Assembly (NCBI GenBank): GCA_035318985.1
Contig: DATHDP010000082.1
Location: 1-44,205 of the forward strand
Origin: VBAS01 sp035318985
Lineage (GTDB): Bacteria > Bacteroidota > Bacteroidia > Chitinophagales > Chitinophagaceae
Direction: 5' to 3'
Length of the DNA: 44,205 nt
Notes under the pieces: model-generated
What the model saw: only the letters and a program-made list of their open reading frames with translations
Databases searched by the model: none
What the model was told of the DNA's origin: nothing
Made by a program: the position numbers and the translations under genes
Shown here: positions 36,274 to 44,205 of the stretch, piece after piece
Numbering within the stretch: the first letter of the stretch is position 1
Layout of the letters: every line of letters starts with the position of its first letter

Positions 36274-38640
36274 TTATTCTGTTCTTAAACTTTTTACTGG
36301 ATTGGCCAGGGCAGCTTTTATTGCCTGGAAACTCACTGTTAATATTGTAATAAGGACCACTGATGATCCGGCGATCAGGAACACAGCAGGGTTCATGCTG
36401 ATTCGAAAGGCAAAGCCTTGCAGCCAACTATTCATTGCCCACCATGCCAGCGGAAAAGCAATAAGCACAGCAATGATCACCAACCCTAAAAAATTTTTTG
36501 ACAACATTACCGTGATGTTATTTAATGAAGCACCGATTACTTTACGTATGCCAATTTCTTTTTGTCTCTTTTGAGCTGTAAAAGCAGCTAGGCCGAAAAG
36601 ACCAAGACATGAAATAAAAATTGCAAGACCTGCAAAATATCTTGATAGTATCCCTACTCTCGTCTCTGACAGATATTGCTTCTGGTAAGCTTCATCAAGA
36701 AAATTAAAATCAAAAGGAAAACCGGGGCTATAAGATCTATGCAATTTTTCTATCTGTGCAATTGTTTCCTGCTCATGTCCGGCCTTGATACGAACCATCA
36801 TTTTATTCCATGGATTGTTTCCACCACTCAGTTTAATATAAGATTGTTTTACCGGTTCATGTAATGATTCAAAATGAAAATCTTTCACAATACCAATAAT
36901 TTGATTGGGCTGGTCATTCAATTTAATAGTTTTACCCACAGGATCTTTTAGCTGCATAAGTTTTACAGCTGCTTCATTCAATATTATTTTATTATTCTCA
37001 TCACCAAATTCTTTGGAGAAGTTTCTGCCACTTGCCATCTGCATTCCCATTGTTTCGATAAAATCATAACTGACGCCAAATCCTTCAAAATAAATAGATG
37101 TGCTAGGGCCCTTACCTTCCCATTCAAGGCCGTACTGGCCATAAATTCTTCCCACCATATTATTGAAGGTGTAGCATGTATTCGCCACCCCCGGAATTTT
37201 TTTCAACTCCGCCATAAAAGCTTCCTCATTACCCAATATTTTACCTTCAATATTAAAACGGAGCACATTGTCTTTACTATAACCGGGATTTGTCTTTTGT
37301 ATGTATTGTACCTGTTGGTATATAACAATCATAGATACGATAAGTATTACTGAAAGTGTGAATTGAAAAACAACTAACCCTTTCCGGGATATTATCTCTG
37401 CAAAAGATGAGTTTAGTTTTCCTTTTAATACAGATAGCGGATTAAACTTTGACAAATACAAGGCGGGATAACTGCCGGACAACAAGCCGGTAAAGATCGT
37501 AATACAAATAAGCGCTATAACCAATCCTGTATCGAAGTTGAAACTGATCTGTTTACCAGTAAGAAGGTTAAATTGCGGAAGTAAAAACCATGCGATACAG
37601 ACAGCAAGTATCGTTGCAAAAATTGTCAGCATAATTGACTCAGAAAGAAATTGCAGGATCAATTGACTACGACCAGCACCAACCACTTTTTTAATACCTA
37701 CTTCTTTCATCCTTCTTGAAGCCTTGGCGGTAGATAAATTCATAAAATTGATACAAGCTATACCTAAAATAAAAATAGCTATCAGTGAAAACAACTTTAC
37801 GTACTCTACTTTACTGCCTACTTTGGATCCATGATCAAATGTATTGGCGAGATAATTATCGGAGAATTTTGCAGCGTATGCTATCCGGGTGGTATCGCCG
37901 GTGTTTTCTTTTATAATACCAGCTATTCGCTTATTGAATGATGCAATATCGGTTCCCTTTCTCAGCAACACATAATTATGAGGGCCGGTATTGTACCATG
38001 ACTTCACCCAGCCTTGAACTTCGGCCAGATATTCGAATGATAATACAAAATCAAACTGTGTGGAGGAATGATAAGGAAGTCTTTCAAATACGCCGGAAAC
38101 AAAAAAGTTTTTTTCCTGTTGAAAGCGTATTGATTTGCCGACAACGTTTTCGGCAGTGCCAAATAATTTCTTAGCCAATTCATCGGAAATAACGATCGAA
38201 GATTTATCTTTTAGTACATCATCTTTTTTCCCATCAATTAATTTGAAAGAAAAGACATTGAAATAATCAGGCCCCGCATATTGTCCTGTGGCTTTAATAT
38301 TATTATCATCGAAAGAAAGGGTAAATTTTTGCCACCATTCGGGTGGTGCAACTGCTGTTGCATATTCGATCTCAGGCATACGAAGCTTAAGTGCTTCACC
38401 CAGCAAACCTGATGATTCATCAGATACTCCGCTCATTTCATTATTATTCCTGCGTTCCATCAATTGATATAGCTGGCTTTCTTTTTCAAAGAATTTGTCA
38501 AAACTCATTTCATCATTGACCCACAAATAAATTAACAAAGTACATGCTATTCCTATTGAAAGTCCGAGCACATTCAGAAAAGTAAACTGCTTGTCTTTTA
38601 ACAATGTCCGCCAGGCAATTTTTAAATGATTTTTAAACAT
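36274..38640 (-). CDS. Array permease 13: double-FtsX permease, short subtype
   Basis: 788 residues, starting MFKNHLKIAWRTLLKDKQFT, with LWVNDEMSFDKFFEKESQLY after TM1. The coupling motifs are RMKEVGIKKVVGA (310), with Lys in place of the usual Arg, and RQKEIGIRKVIGA (692), 382 apart. The first periplasmic domain lacks the QPL..IHL motif; the corresponding region reads SDNYLANTFDHGSKVG (260-275). This is the clearest loss of that motif among the copies of standard type. The second-domain motif is GIVKDFHFESLHEPVKQ. The TM7-TM8 loop is WLQGFAFRISMNPA. It starts 11 nt after permease 14 and ends 10 nt before permease 12. Confidence 0.95.
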   Translation of the reverse strand: MFKNHLKIAWRTLLKDKQFTFLNVLGLSIGIACTLLIYLWVNDEMSFDKFFEKESQLYQLMERRNNNEMSGVSDESSGLLGEALKLRMPEIEYATAVAPPEWWQKFTLSFDDNNIKATGQYAGPDYFNVFSFKLIDGKKDDVLKDKSSIVISDELAKKLFGTAENVVGKSIRFQQEKNFFVSGVFERLPYHSSTQFDFVLSFEYLAEVQGWVKSWYNTGPHNYVLLRKGTDIASFNKRIAGIIKENTGDTTRIAYAAKFSDNYLANTFDHGSKVGSKVEYVKLFSLIAIFILGIACINFMNLSTAKASRRMKEVGIKKVVGAGRSQLILQFLSESIMLTIFATILAVCIAWFLLPQFNLLTGKQISFNFDTGLVIALICITIFTGLLSGSYPALYLSKFNPLSVLKGKLNSSFAEIISRKGLVVFQFTLSVILIVSMIVIYQQVQYIQKTNPGYSKDNVLRFNIEGKILGNEEAFMAELKKIPGVANTCYTFNNMVGRIYGQYGLEWEGKGPSTSIYFEGFGVSYDFIETMGMQMASGRNFSKEFGDENNKIILNEAAVKLMQLKDPVGKTIKLNDQPNQIIGIVKDFHFESLHEPVKQSYIKLSGGNNPWNKMMVRIKAGHEQETIAQIEKLHRSYSPGFPFDFNFLDEAYQKQYLSETRVGILSRYFAGLAIFISCLGLFGLAAFTAQKRQKEIGIRKVIGASLNNITVMLSKNFLGLVIIAVLIAFPLAWWAMNSWLQGFAFRISMNPAVFLIAGSSVVLITILTVSFQAIKAALANPVKSLRTE

Positions 38641-38651
38641 GCTCTAAATTT

Positions 38652-41042
38652 TTATTCTGTTCTTAATGATTTTACCGGGTTTGTAACAGCAGCTTTGATA
38701 GCCTGGAAACTAACTGTGATCAATGCTATCAATACTGTCACAATTCCTGCAACAACAAACATCCACCAACTGATCGTTATTCTATAAGCAAAATCCTCAA
38801 GCCATTTATTCATCAGCAACCAGGCAATTGGAAATGCAATAAGGATGGCAAGGAATACAAGTTGTAGAAAATCTTTTGAAAGGAGTGCTGTAACACCAGT
38901 TACGGAAGCACCAAGAACTTTCCTGATCCCAATTTCTTTTGTTCGTTGCCGTGTAGCATACATGCTTAATCCAAACAGTCCCAGGCATGCAATGCATATT
39001 GCAATAACTGCAAATAAGCTAAGCACATTTAACAACCTTATATCTGATTTATAAAATTTATTCAATTGTTCATCAAGGAAAAAATAATCGTAAGGATAAG
39101 TAGTCTCGAGCTGTTTCCATGTTTCTTGAATAAAAGCAAGAGAAGCTTTTGTGTTTCCTGCCTTCAACTTGAGAGATACATACGCAGGATTGGACTTGAG
39201 TATCATCGCCGTTGGCGAAACAACTTCTCTCAATGAAGACGTGTTGATATCTTTTATTACACCGATCACCTTTGCTTTTCGTACTCCTTCTATTTCAAAA
39301 TTCTTTCCTATAGGATCCTTCCAGTTCAGAAATTTTACCATTGACTCGTTTATTACGACAGCATCTGTTGTATCTGTTGGCATTTCAGGAGAAAAATATC
39401 TTCCCTCTATCATTGAAATATTGTAAGTACCAGGGAATTCCGTATCGGTTTCTAACACATCAGCCTCTATATGTTCATCGGCAGTATGCTCTTCAGGAAT
39501 TATTCCATAACTATTAAATGTGTGGCCAGGAACACGGTTTGTGACTGAGATGTGGCCTATACCGGGATATTGGTGTAATGCAGCAACTAACTCCTTCGTC
39601 TTGTTTTCTAATCCTGTATTGGCTATATGCAATACCAAAACCTGTTCTTTATCAAACCCAAGATCTTTTGTCATCATAAACCTGGTTTGTCTTTGAACTA
39701 CCATCGTACCTACAATAAGTAAAAGAGATAAGGCAAACTGGGTTGTTACCAATGACTTTCTTACCCAAACGCCTTTACCTGCCTTCACTATATTTCTAAA
39801 TATGTCTGTGGACCTGAATCTTGCAAGGAAGATCGCAGGATACATTCCAGCCAATATACTTACCACGATCAACAGGCCAACCAGCCCTATAATAATTTCT
39901 GGTTTGAACAATATATTAGCGTCAATATTTGTATCAGCCAGTCTATTGAAAAAAGGAAGTAATAACAGAACAACTAATAGTGATAATAAAATGGCCAATG
40001 TGCAAAGTGCAAAAGATTCACCAAAAAATTTTCTTATTAACAGTCCTTTATTAGCCCCCAATACTTTTTGTACACCAGTTTCCTTCGCTCGTCCTAATGC
40101 TCCAGCGGTTGTGAGATTTATAAAATTGAAGCAAGCAATAAGCAAAATAATGGCTGCAATACCCAAAAGACTAAAAACTATTTTGCTGCTATTGGTGCTA
40201 AAAGACTCACCAAATAATATGTCGGATGAATACAAATGAATTTTATCCAGAGGTTGCAGGTAGGGATTGTATTCTGCTGCCCTATTAGGCAAATTAGTAT
40301 GAAGCAGGCGGGTAATTTTTTCTGACACCTTTAGAGGATCACTATTTGCCTTTAATTTGACAAAAGAATAATTGACCTGTGTATTCCAATTATTCATCCA
40401 CGAAAAATAATCGGCATTGGCCTGGGTAAGGGTCGTAGCCCAAGAGATCAACATCGTAAACCGAATGGAAGAATTCTCCGGAACATCTTTGCATACACCA
40501 GTTATCTTAACATCAATATTATTAAGAGTAGTAAGCGTTTTGCCAACCGGGTTTTCAGTATGGAAATATTTCTTAGCAACTGATTCAGATACTACTGCCG
40601 TAAAAGGTTCGGATAGCACTGTTTCTCTGTTTCCTTTGATCAATGGAAAATCAAACACATTCAAAAATCCTTCATCTGCATAGGTAACATCACTCAATTT
40701 AAAACGAACAGTATCATAACTCACCAGCATTTCGCTAAACCAGGGTCGAAAGACTGTCGCGTATTCTACTTCTGGTATGCTTGTTCTTATGGCAGGCGCC
40801 AATTTGCCCGGAGTAATGCTATGAAGTTGGGATGGTTTACTTTTTTCGGAGGTTACTTTATTTATTCGATAAATATTGTTGTGTCCGGAATGAAATTTAT
40901 CAAACGACAATTCATTATAGGCGTATAACCCTAATAACAGACAACAGGTAACACCTACGGTAAGACCGACAATGTTGATAAATGAAAATGTTTTATGTCG
41001 CCAGATATTTCTTAAAGTCAATTTTAAATTATAATAAACCAT
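38652..41042 (-). CDS. Array permease 14: double-FtsX permease with altered first coupling motif
   Basis: 796 residues, starting MVYYNLKLTLRNIWRHKTFS. The first coupling motif is RAKETGVQKVLGA (318), with Thr for Val/Ile and Gln for the nearly invariant Arg; the second is standard (RTKEIGIRKVLGA, 700), 382 apart. Motifs are LQPLDKIHLYSSD (262-274) and GVIKDINTSSLREVVSP, where the aromatic after Asp is replaced by Ile. The TM7-TM8 loop WLEDFAYRITISWW is standard. If the first half lost productive contact with the ATPase, this copy might be asymmetric; that is inference. It starts 27 nt after permease 15 and ends 11 nt before permease 13. Confidence 0.95.
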   Translation of the reverse strand: MVYYNLKLTLRNIWRHKTFSFINIVGLTVGVTCCLLLGLYAYNELSFDKFHSGHNNIYRINKVTSEKSKPSQLHSITPGKLAPAIRTSIPEVEYATVFRPWFSEMLVSYDTVRFKLSDVTYADEGFLNVFDFPLIKGNRETVLSEPFTAVVSESVAKKYFHTENPVGKTLTTLNNIDVKITGVCKDVPENSSIRFTMLISWATTLTQANADYFSWMNNWNTQVNYSFVKLKANSDPLKVSEKITRLLHTNLPNRAAEYNPYLQPLDKIHLYSSDILFGESFSTNSSKIVFSLLGIAAIILLIACFNFINLTTAGALGRAKETGVQKVLGANKGLLIRKFFGESFALCTLAILLSLLVVLLLLPFFNRLADTNIDANILFKPEIIIGLVGLLIVVSILAGMYPAIFLARFRSTDIFRNIVKAGKGVWVRKSLVTTQFALSLLLIVGTMVVQRQTRFMMTKDLGFDKEQVLVLHIANTGLENKTKELVAALHQYPGIGHISVTNRVPGHTFNSYGIIPEEHTADEHIEADVLETDTEFPGTYNISMIEGRYFSPEMPTDTTDAVVINESMVKFLNWKDPIGKNFEIEGVRKAKVIGVIKDINTSSLREVVSPTAMILKSNPAYVSLKLKAGNTKASLAFIQETWKQLETTYPYDYFFLDEQLNKFYKSDIRLLNVLSLFAVIAICIACLGLFGLSMYATRQRTKEIGIRKVLGASVTGVTALLSKDFLQLVFLAILIAFPIAWLLMNKWLEDFAYRITISWWMFVVAGIVTVLIALITVSFQAIKAAVTNPVKSLRTE

Positions 41043-41069
41043 AAAACCGTTTTTAGAGTTATTGGTTTT

Positions 41070-43490
41070 CTATTCTGTTCGCAATGATTTTACCGGGTTG
41101 GCTAAAGCAGCTTTGATCGCCTGGAAACTCACAGTCAGCAATGCAATTGTCAACGCAGCGATTATTGCAATTCCAAATACCCACCAACTGATGCTAACCC
41201 TGTATGGAAAATCTTTCAACCAACTGTTCATTGCCCACCATGCAATAGGAAAAGCAATAAGAGAGGCGATCATAACCAGCACAAGAAAGTTTTTAGACAA
41301 TAAGCCAACAATATCAAAAGCATTTGCTCCCAATACTTTTCTTATACCTAATTCTTTTGTTCTTTGTTCTGCGCTGAATGCAGCCAATCCAAATAACCCC
41401 ATACATCCAACAACAATCGCCATGATCGTGAATATCCAAAGCAAGTCGCTCAATTTTGCTTCTGCCTTATACATTGTTGCATAAGTTTCATCCATGAACT
41501 TATAATCTAAAGGAAAGCCGGGAACGAATTTGTCCCAGACATTACTTATATAAGCAATTGTGCTTTTAATATCCGCAGTTTTTAATTTTACAGCAACTGC
41601 AAATAACTCCTGCGGATAAATTTGAATTACAGACGCAGTAACTTTTTCATGAAGGCTCTTATAATGAAAATCTTCCACCACGCCTATCACATTTCCTCTT
41701 TTTACCTTGTTGAGTGTATCTTTCGGCGACCATTTATCCCAACTTATTTTTTGTCCGATCGCTTTTTCCGGTGTACCAAAACCCCATTCTTTCACAGCAG
41801 TTTCATTGATAAGAAAACCTTCTTCTACATCCGTCGCCATATCTTTTGAAAAATCCCTGCCGGCAATAATTCTTAGTCCCAACGTTTTTACATAATCATG
41901 ATCACCTATAAATACATTGGCGGAACGTTCTTTTTCGCCATCAGCACCGGTGGTTTTAACCCCATCACCAGCATATAGATCACCAGGCAAACCATAACCG
42001 GAAGTGATAGAGACAATATTTGATGAACGTTTTAATTCCGATTTGAATGACTCTAAGTTTTTTTCCAGGCCACCTGTTAACTGGAAATAAACCACCTGCT
42101 CTTTATTAAACCCAATGTCTGTGTTATTTAAAAACTTTGTTTGCCTGTAAACAATAGTTGTAGAAACGATCAGCAAAACAGAAAGTGAAAACTGGATCAC
42201 AACCAACGCTTGTCTTAACCATGCACCACCTCCACTGCCAATAAGCTTCATGTTCTTTAAAACTTTTATTGGCTGAAAACCTGATAACACTAAAGCTGGG
42301 TAAATGCCTGCGATCATACCGATAACAATTCCCGCTGCTAGTATTAATAAACCAAGAACTGGATCTGTAAAGGGATTAAACTGTATCGATTTTCCGGTAA
42401 ACTGATTTAGCAACGGAACAATGAGGAATGTAGCAACAATTGCGATCAGCATTGATAAAACGGAAAGCAGGATCGTTTCACCGATAAATTGTATGATAAG
42501 TTGCTTTCTTTCTGCACCGATCACTTTTCTTACACCAATCTCTTTTGCTCTTCTGAATGACCGTGCAGTAGCGAGGTTTACAAAATTGAAACAGGCGATC
42601 ACTAAAACAAATAAGGCGATAATGGTTAATGCTTTTACATAAGTTTGATTACCCCGAACTGCATTGTCATAAATAAAATCTGCAGATCTAAGATGAATAT
42701 CTTTTAATGGTTGAAAAAAAGGAAGAAATGTAGAACCTGCCTGCGTCAATGTAGGAAAGATTTCCTTTTTCATATATGCCTGGAGCTTATTCTGCAATTG
42801 TTGAACATTTGTTCCGGGCTTTAATTTCACATAAGTATAAAACTGGTGCCACGTCCACCTTTCCATTCTTGCTTTCGGAATTCCTGTAGTTTGCATGGAT
42901 ACCAGGTAGTGAAAATCTAAATGAAAATGATCAGGTAGCCTGGCAAGCACTCCTTTTACAGTCACTGTATCCTTGTCGATATAAAGGGTTTTATTAATTG
43001 GGTCTTCATTATTAAAATACTTTTTCGCCAGTTCTTCAGTGAGCACAATAGTTTTTGGTTCAATAAGCGCCGTAGCAGGATCTCCTTTGCTAAATTTTAA
43101 AGGGAATATTTGGAAGAAAGAAGATTCAACAAACCAACCTTTCTCTTCGTAATTTCTTTTTTCTCCAACCTCCATTAAAAATTTATCTATCGACATTAAT
43201 ATGCGGGTCGTGGTATCAACTTCAGGGTAAGTTCGTTTTAAGAAAGTGGCAAATGCTGGCGCTGAAATAGCAGCGTAAGTAATGTTGTCATTATCTTTTC
43301 TCTGCTCGTATACACGATAAACATTTTCTCCCCCCGGGATCTTTTTATCATACTGCCATTCGTCCCACACAAAAAGGGCGATTATCAAACAACCAATAAT
43401 TCCAATAGTAAGACTTAAGATATTAATGATTGCAAATCCTTTATAACGTAATAAATTTCTGATCGCTGTTTTTAGATAATTTCTAAACAT
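41070..43490 (-). CDS. Array permease 15: double-FtsX permease
   Basis: 806 residues, starting MFRNYLKTAIRNLLRYKGFA. After TM1 the usual FH...IYRV pattern becomes WQYDKKIPGGENVYRV (45-60). The coupling motifs are RAKEIGVRKVIGA (314) and RTKELGIRKVLGA (710), 396 apart. A His-rich stretch DHFHLDFHY (187-195) lies in the first periplasmic domain. Motifs are FQPLKDIHLRSADFIYD (259-275) and GVVEDFHYKSLHEKVTA, preceded by a Lys/Trp-rich insertion (SWDKWSPKDTLNKVKRGN). The loop WLKDFPYRVSISWW has Pro for Ala. It starts 38 nt after permease 16 and ends in TAG 27 nt before permease 14. Confidence 0.95.
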   Translation of the reverse strand: MFRNYLKTAIRNLLRYKGFAIINILSLTIGIIGCLIIALFVWDEWQYDKKIPGGENVYRVYEQRKDNDNITYAAISAPAFATFLKRTYPEVDTTTRILMSIDKFLMEVGEKRNYEEKGWFVESSFFQIFPLKFSKGDPATALIEPKTIVLTEELAKKYFNNEDPINKTLYIDKDTVTVKGVLARLPDHFHLDFHYLVSMQTTGIPKARMERWTWHQFYTYVKLKPGTNVQQLQNKLQAYMKKEIFPTLTQAGSTFLPFFQPLKDIHLRSADFIYDNAVRGNQTYVKALTIIALFVLVIACFNFVNLATARSFRRAKEIGVRKVIGAERKQLIIQFIGETILLSVLSMLIAIVATFLIVPLLNQFTGKSIQFNPFTDPVLGLLILAAGIVIGMIAGIYPALVLSGFQPIKVLKNMKLIGSGGGAWLRQALVVIQFSLSVLLIVSTTIVYRQTKFLNNTDIGFNKEQVVYFQLTGGLEKNLESFKSELKRSSNIVSITSGYGLPGDLYAGDGVKTTGADGEKERSANVFIGDHDYVKTLGLRIIAGRDFSKDMATDVEEGFLINETAVKEWGFGTPEKAIGQKISWDKWSPKDTLNKVKRGNVIGVVEDFHYKSLHEKVTASVIQIYPQELFAVAVKLKTADIKSTIAYISNVWDKFVPGFPLDYKFMDETYATMYKAEAKLSDLLWIFTIMAIVVGCMGLFGLAAFSAEQRTKELGIRKVLGANAFDIVGLLSKNFLVLVMIASLIAFPIAWWAMNSWLKDFPYRVSISWWVFGIAIIAALTIALLTVSFQAIKAALANPVKSLRTE

Positions 43491-43528
43491 GGCTATGATT
43501 TTTAAATTATTTCCTCTAAATCACGGTT

Positions 43529-44205
43529 CTATTCAGTTCTCAAAAGTTTGATCGGGTTCGTCCTTATAGCCTGCCATACTTTAAAACCCGATGTGATCGC
43601 AACTATAATAAATAATACAAGCACTGAATTCACTAATGTAGATAAGGCAATCCCTGCATTCACTGCGAAGATCATATCAAGTAAAAGTTTTGTAAGTGCA
43701 TACCCGCCATAACAACCTACTGCGGCGCCAACAATGAATACCCAGAAGTATCCGCGATTGACTAGTAAGAGTATATGACCCGATCTTGCACCAACAACTT
43801 TTCGCAGCGCTATTTCTTTCATTTTTTTAACGATAGTAAGCGAGATCAATCCAAACAGTCCTGTAGCAGTCAATAAAATTGAAATGATCGCAAACCAGGA
43901 AAATATTTTTGCAATATTACTTGTCACCTTATATGCTTCTTGTGTTATTTCGTTCTGATAAAAACCGGTGAACGGCTTCATAGGAAAAATTTTCTTCCAT
44001 GCATCTCTTGTTTTCGCATACACCATTTCGAGGTCGGAAATTTTTGTTTGCAAAACAAGAAACTGAAACCGGTTCTCTTTTGCCAGTTTCATTACAACAG
44101 GTTCTTTTGGGTCAAACAAACGGTCAAGCTGGAAATCTTTCAGCACACCAACCACTGAATAATTCATACTATCAATAAAGATCTGTTTGCCTAAAGCCTC
44201 TTTAT
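43529..44205 (-). CDS. Array permease 16: C-terminal part of a divergent FtsX permease (cut by window edge)
   Basis: About 225 residues of the C-terminal end are visible. The frame is open to the edge: codons before the Met at 44167 read K-E-A-L-G-K-Q-I-F-I-D-S, which is the family's EAIGK segment, so that Met is internal and the true start lies beyond the window. Visible parts are GVLKDFQLDRLFDPKEP of the second periplasmic domain, three TM segments, the coupling motif KMKEIALRKVVGA, and the end NPIKLLRTE. From the motif to the stop it has 98 residues, one more than in the other 15 copies. It also lacks WLQDFAYR between the last two TM segments. It therefore belongs to a different subfamily from permeases 3-15. 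Confidence 0.92.
   Translation of the reverse strand, partial: KEALGKQIFIDSMNYSVVGVLKDFQLDRLFDPKEPVVMKLAKENRFQFLVLQTKISDLEMVYAKTRDAWKKIFPMKPFTGFYQNEITQEAYKVTSNIAKIFSWFAIISILLTATGLFGLISLTIVKKMKEIALRKVVGARSGHILLLVNRGYFWVFIVGAAVGCYGGYALTKLLLDMIFAVNAGIALSTLVNSVLVLFIIVAITSGFKVWQAIRTNPIKLLRTE

Larger units (their letters stand above)
6786..44205 (-). repeat. Tandem array of at least 16 paralogous double-FtsX permease genes
   Basis: Fifteen complete genes (782-823 codons) and one truncated by the window edge lie head to tail without an unrelated gene between them. Each complete protein has the same plan: TM1 near residues 20-42, a periplasmic MacB-type domain of about 240 residues, TM2-4 with a first FtsX coupling motif (R-x-KEVGIRKxxGA), TM5, a second periplasmic domain with a GVVKDF-type motif, and TM6-8 with a second FtsX motif ending in NPVKSLRTE. 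The complete genes carry two transporter halves in one chain. From the Arg of the second coupling motif to the stop, all 15 complete copies have exactly 97 residues; the truncated copy has 98. The array arose by repeated duplication, but neighbours are not obviously closest relatives, so most duplications are old. Confidence 0.93.

Noticed and set aside
6786..43490. Frameshifted or decayed permease copies, expected in a large array
   Set aside because: All 15 complete copies are uninterrupted, with full TM sets, coupling motifs and the conserved C-terminus. I found no pseudogene apart from a possible 16-nt end fossil in the 26325-26521 gap.
1..44205. CRISPR arrays, tRNA or rRNA genes, insertion sequences with transposase
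   Set aside because: No regularly spaced short repeats, no cloverleaf-like or rRNA-like stretch and no transposase frame were recognised on either strand. The only repeats are the permease paralogy and the small palindromes listed.

Overview
The window looks like a Bacteroidota chromosome segment, probably from a Chitinophagaceae-type genome. The evidence is a SusC tail followed by a SusD-type lipoprotein with a typical lipobox, AT-rich starts without Shine-Dalgarno sequences, and very many double-FtsX permeases of about 800 residues. The taxonomic placement is inference from gene content; no rRNA or tRNA gene is present.

Left part (1-2476, + strand): the last codons of a probable SusC/TonB-dependent receptor, a SusD/RagB-family lipoprotein, a small companion lipoprotein, and an intrinsic terminator. 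This is the end of an outer-membrane nutrient-uptake operon.

Middle part (2477-4630, + strand): an AT-rich accessory stretch. It holds a protein with two zinc-ribbon-like Cys clusters and a C-terminal HEPN-like R-x4-H motif, a 200-bp imperfect inverted-repeat element, and a small exported protein of unknown function. The first gene is bracketed by an exact 10-bp inverted pair (GTTGTATGCA at 2707, TGCATACAAC at 3689). The trailing element has 18-bp arms matching 16/18. This is the geometry of a mobile gene cassette with an attC-like site, although the core boxes do not fit the classical consensus and no integrase is visible.

Right part (4631-44205, - strand): about 39.6 kb in one direction, transcribed from right to left. 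It contains at least 16 tandem paralogous double-FtsX/MacB-type permeases (15 complete, one cut by the window edge), then one ABC ATPase, then one TolC-family outer-membrane protein. No membrane-fusion protein (MacA/HlyD type) is in the window. All complete permeases are intact. Nine of the 15 junctions are only 10-11 nt long. In all 15 complete copies the segment from the second FtsX coupling motif to the stop is exactly 97 residues; all length variation lies upstream of it. In this text permeases are numbered 1 to 16 from left to right, so permease 16 is transcribed first and permease 1 last.

Two junctions are long. The 130-nt gap before permease 2 carries a sigma-54-like -24/-12 element with two 16-bp dyads 21 bp apart just upstream, as expected for an enhancer-binding protein. 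It would give permease 2, permease 1, the ATPase and TolC their own regulated promoter. The 197-nt gap before permease 8 carries a palindromic REP/MITE-like element with perfect 12-bp arms.

Working model (inference): a MacAB/TolC-like export or envelope-stress machine in which one ATPase and one outer-membrane duct could be shared by a large set of interchangeable permeases with diversified periplasmic domains. Because each permease carries both FtsX halves in one chain, the paralogues need not cross-dimerise, which may allow so many to coexist.
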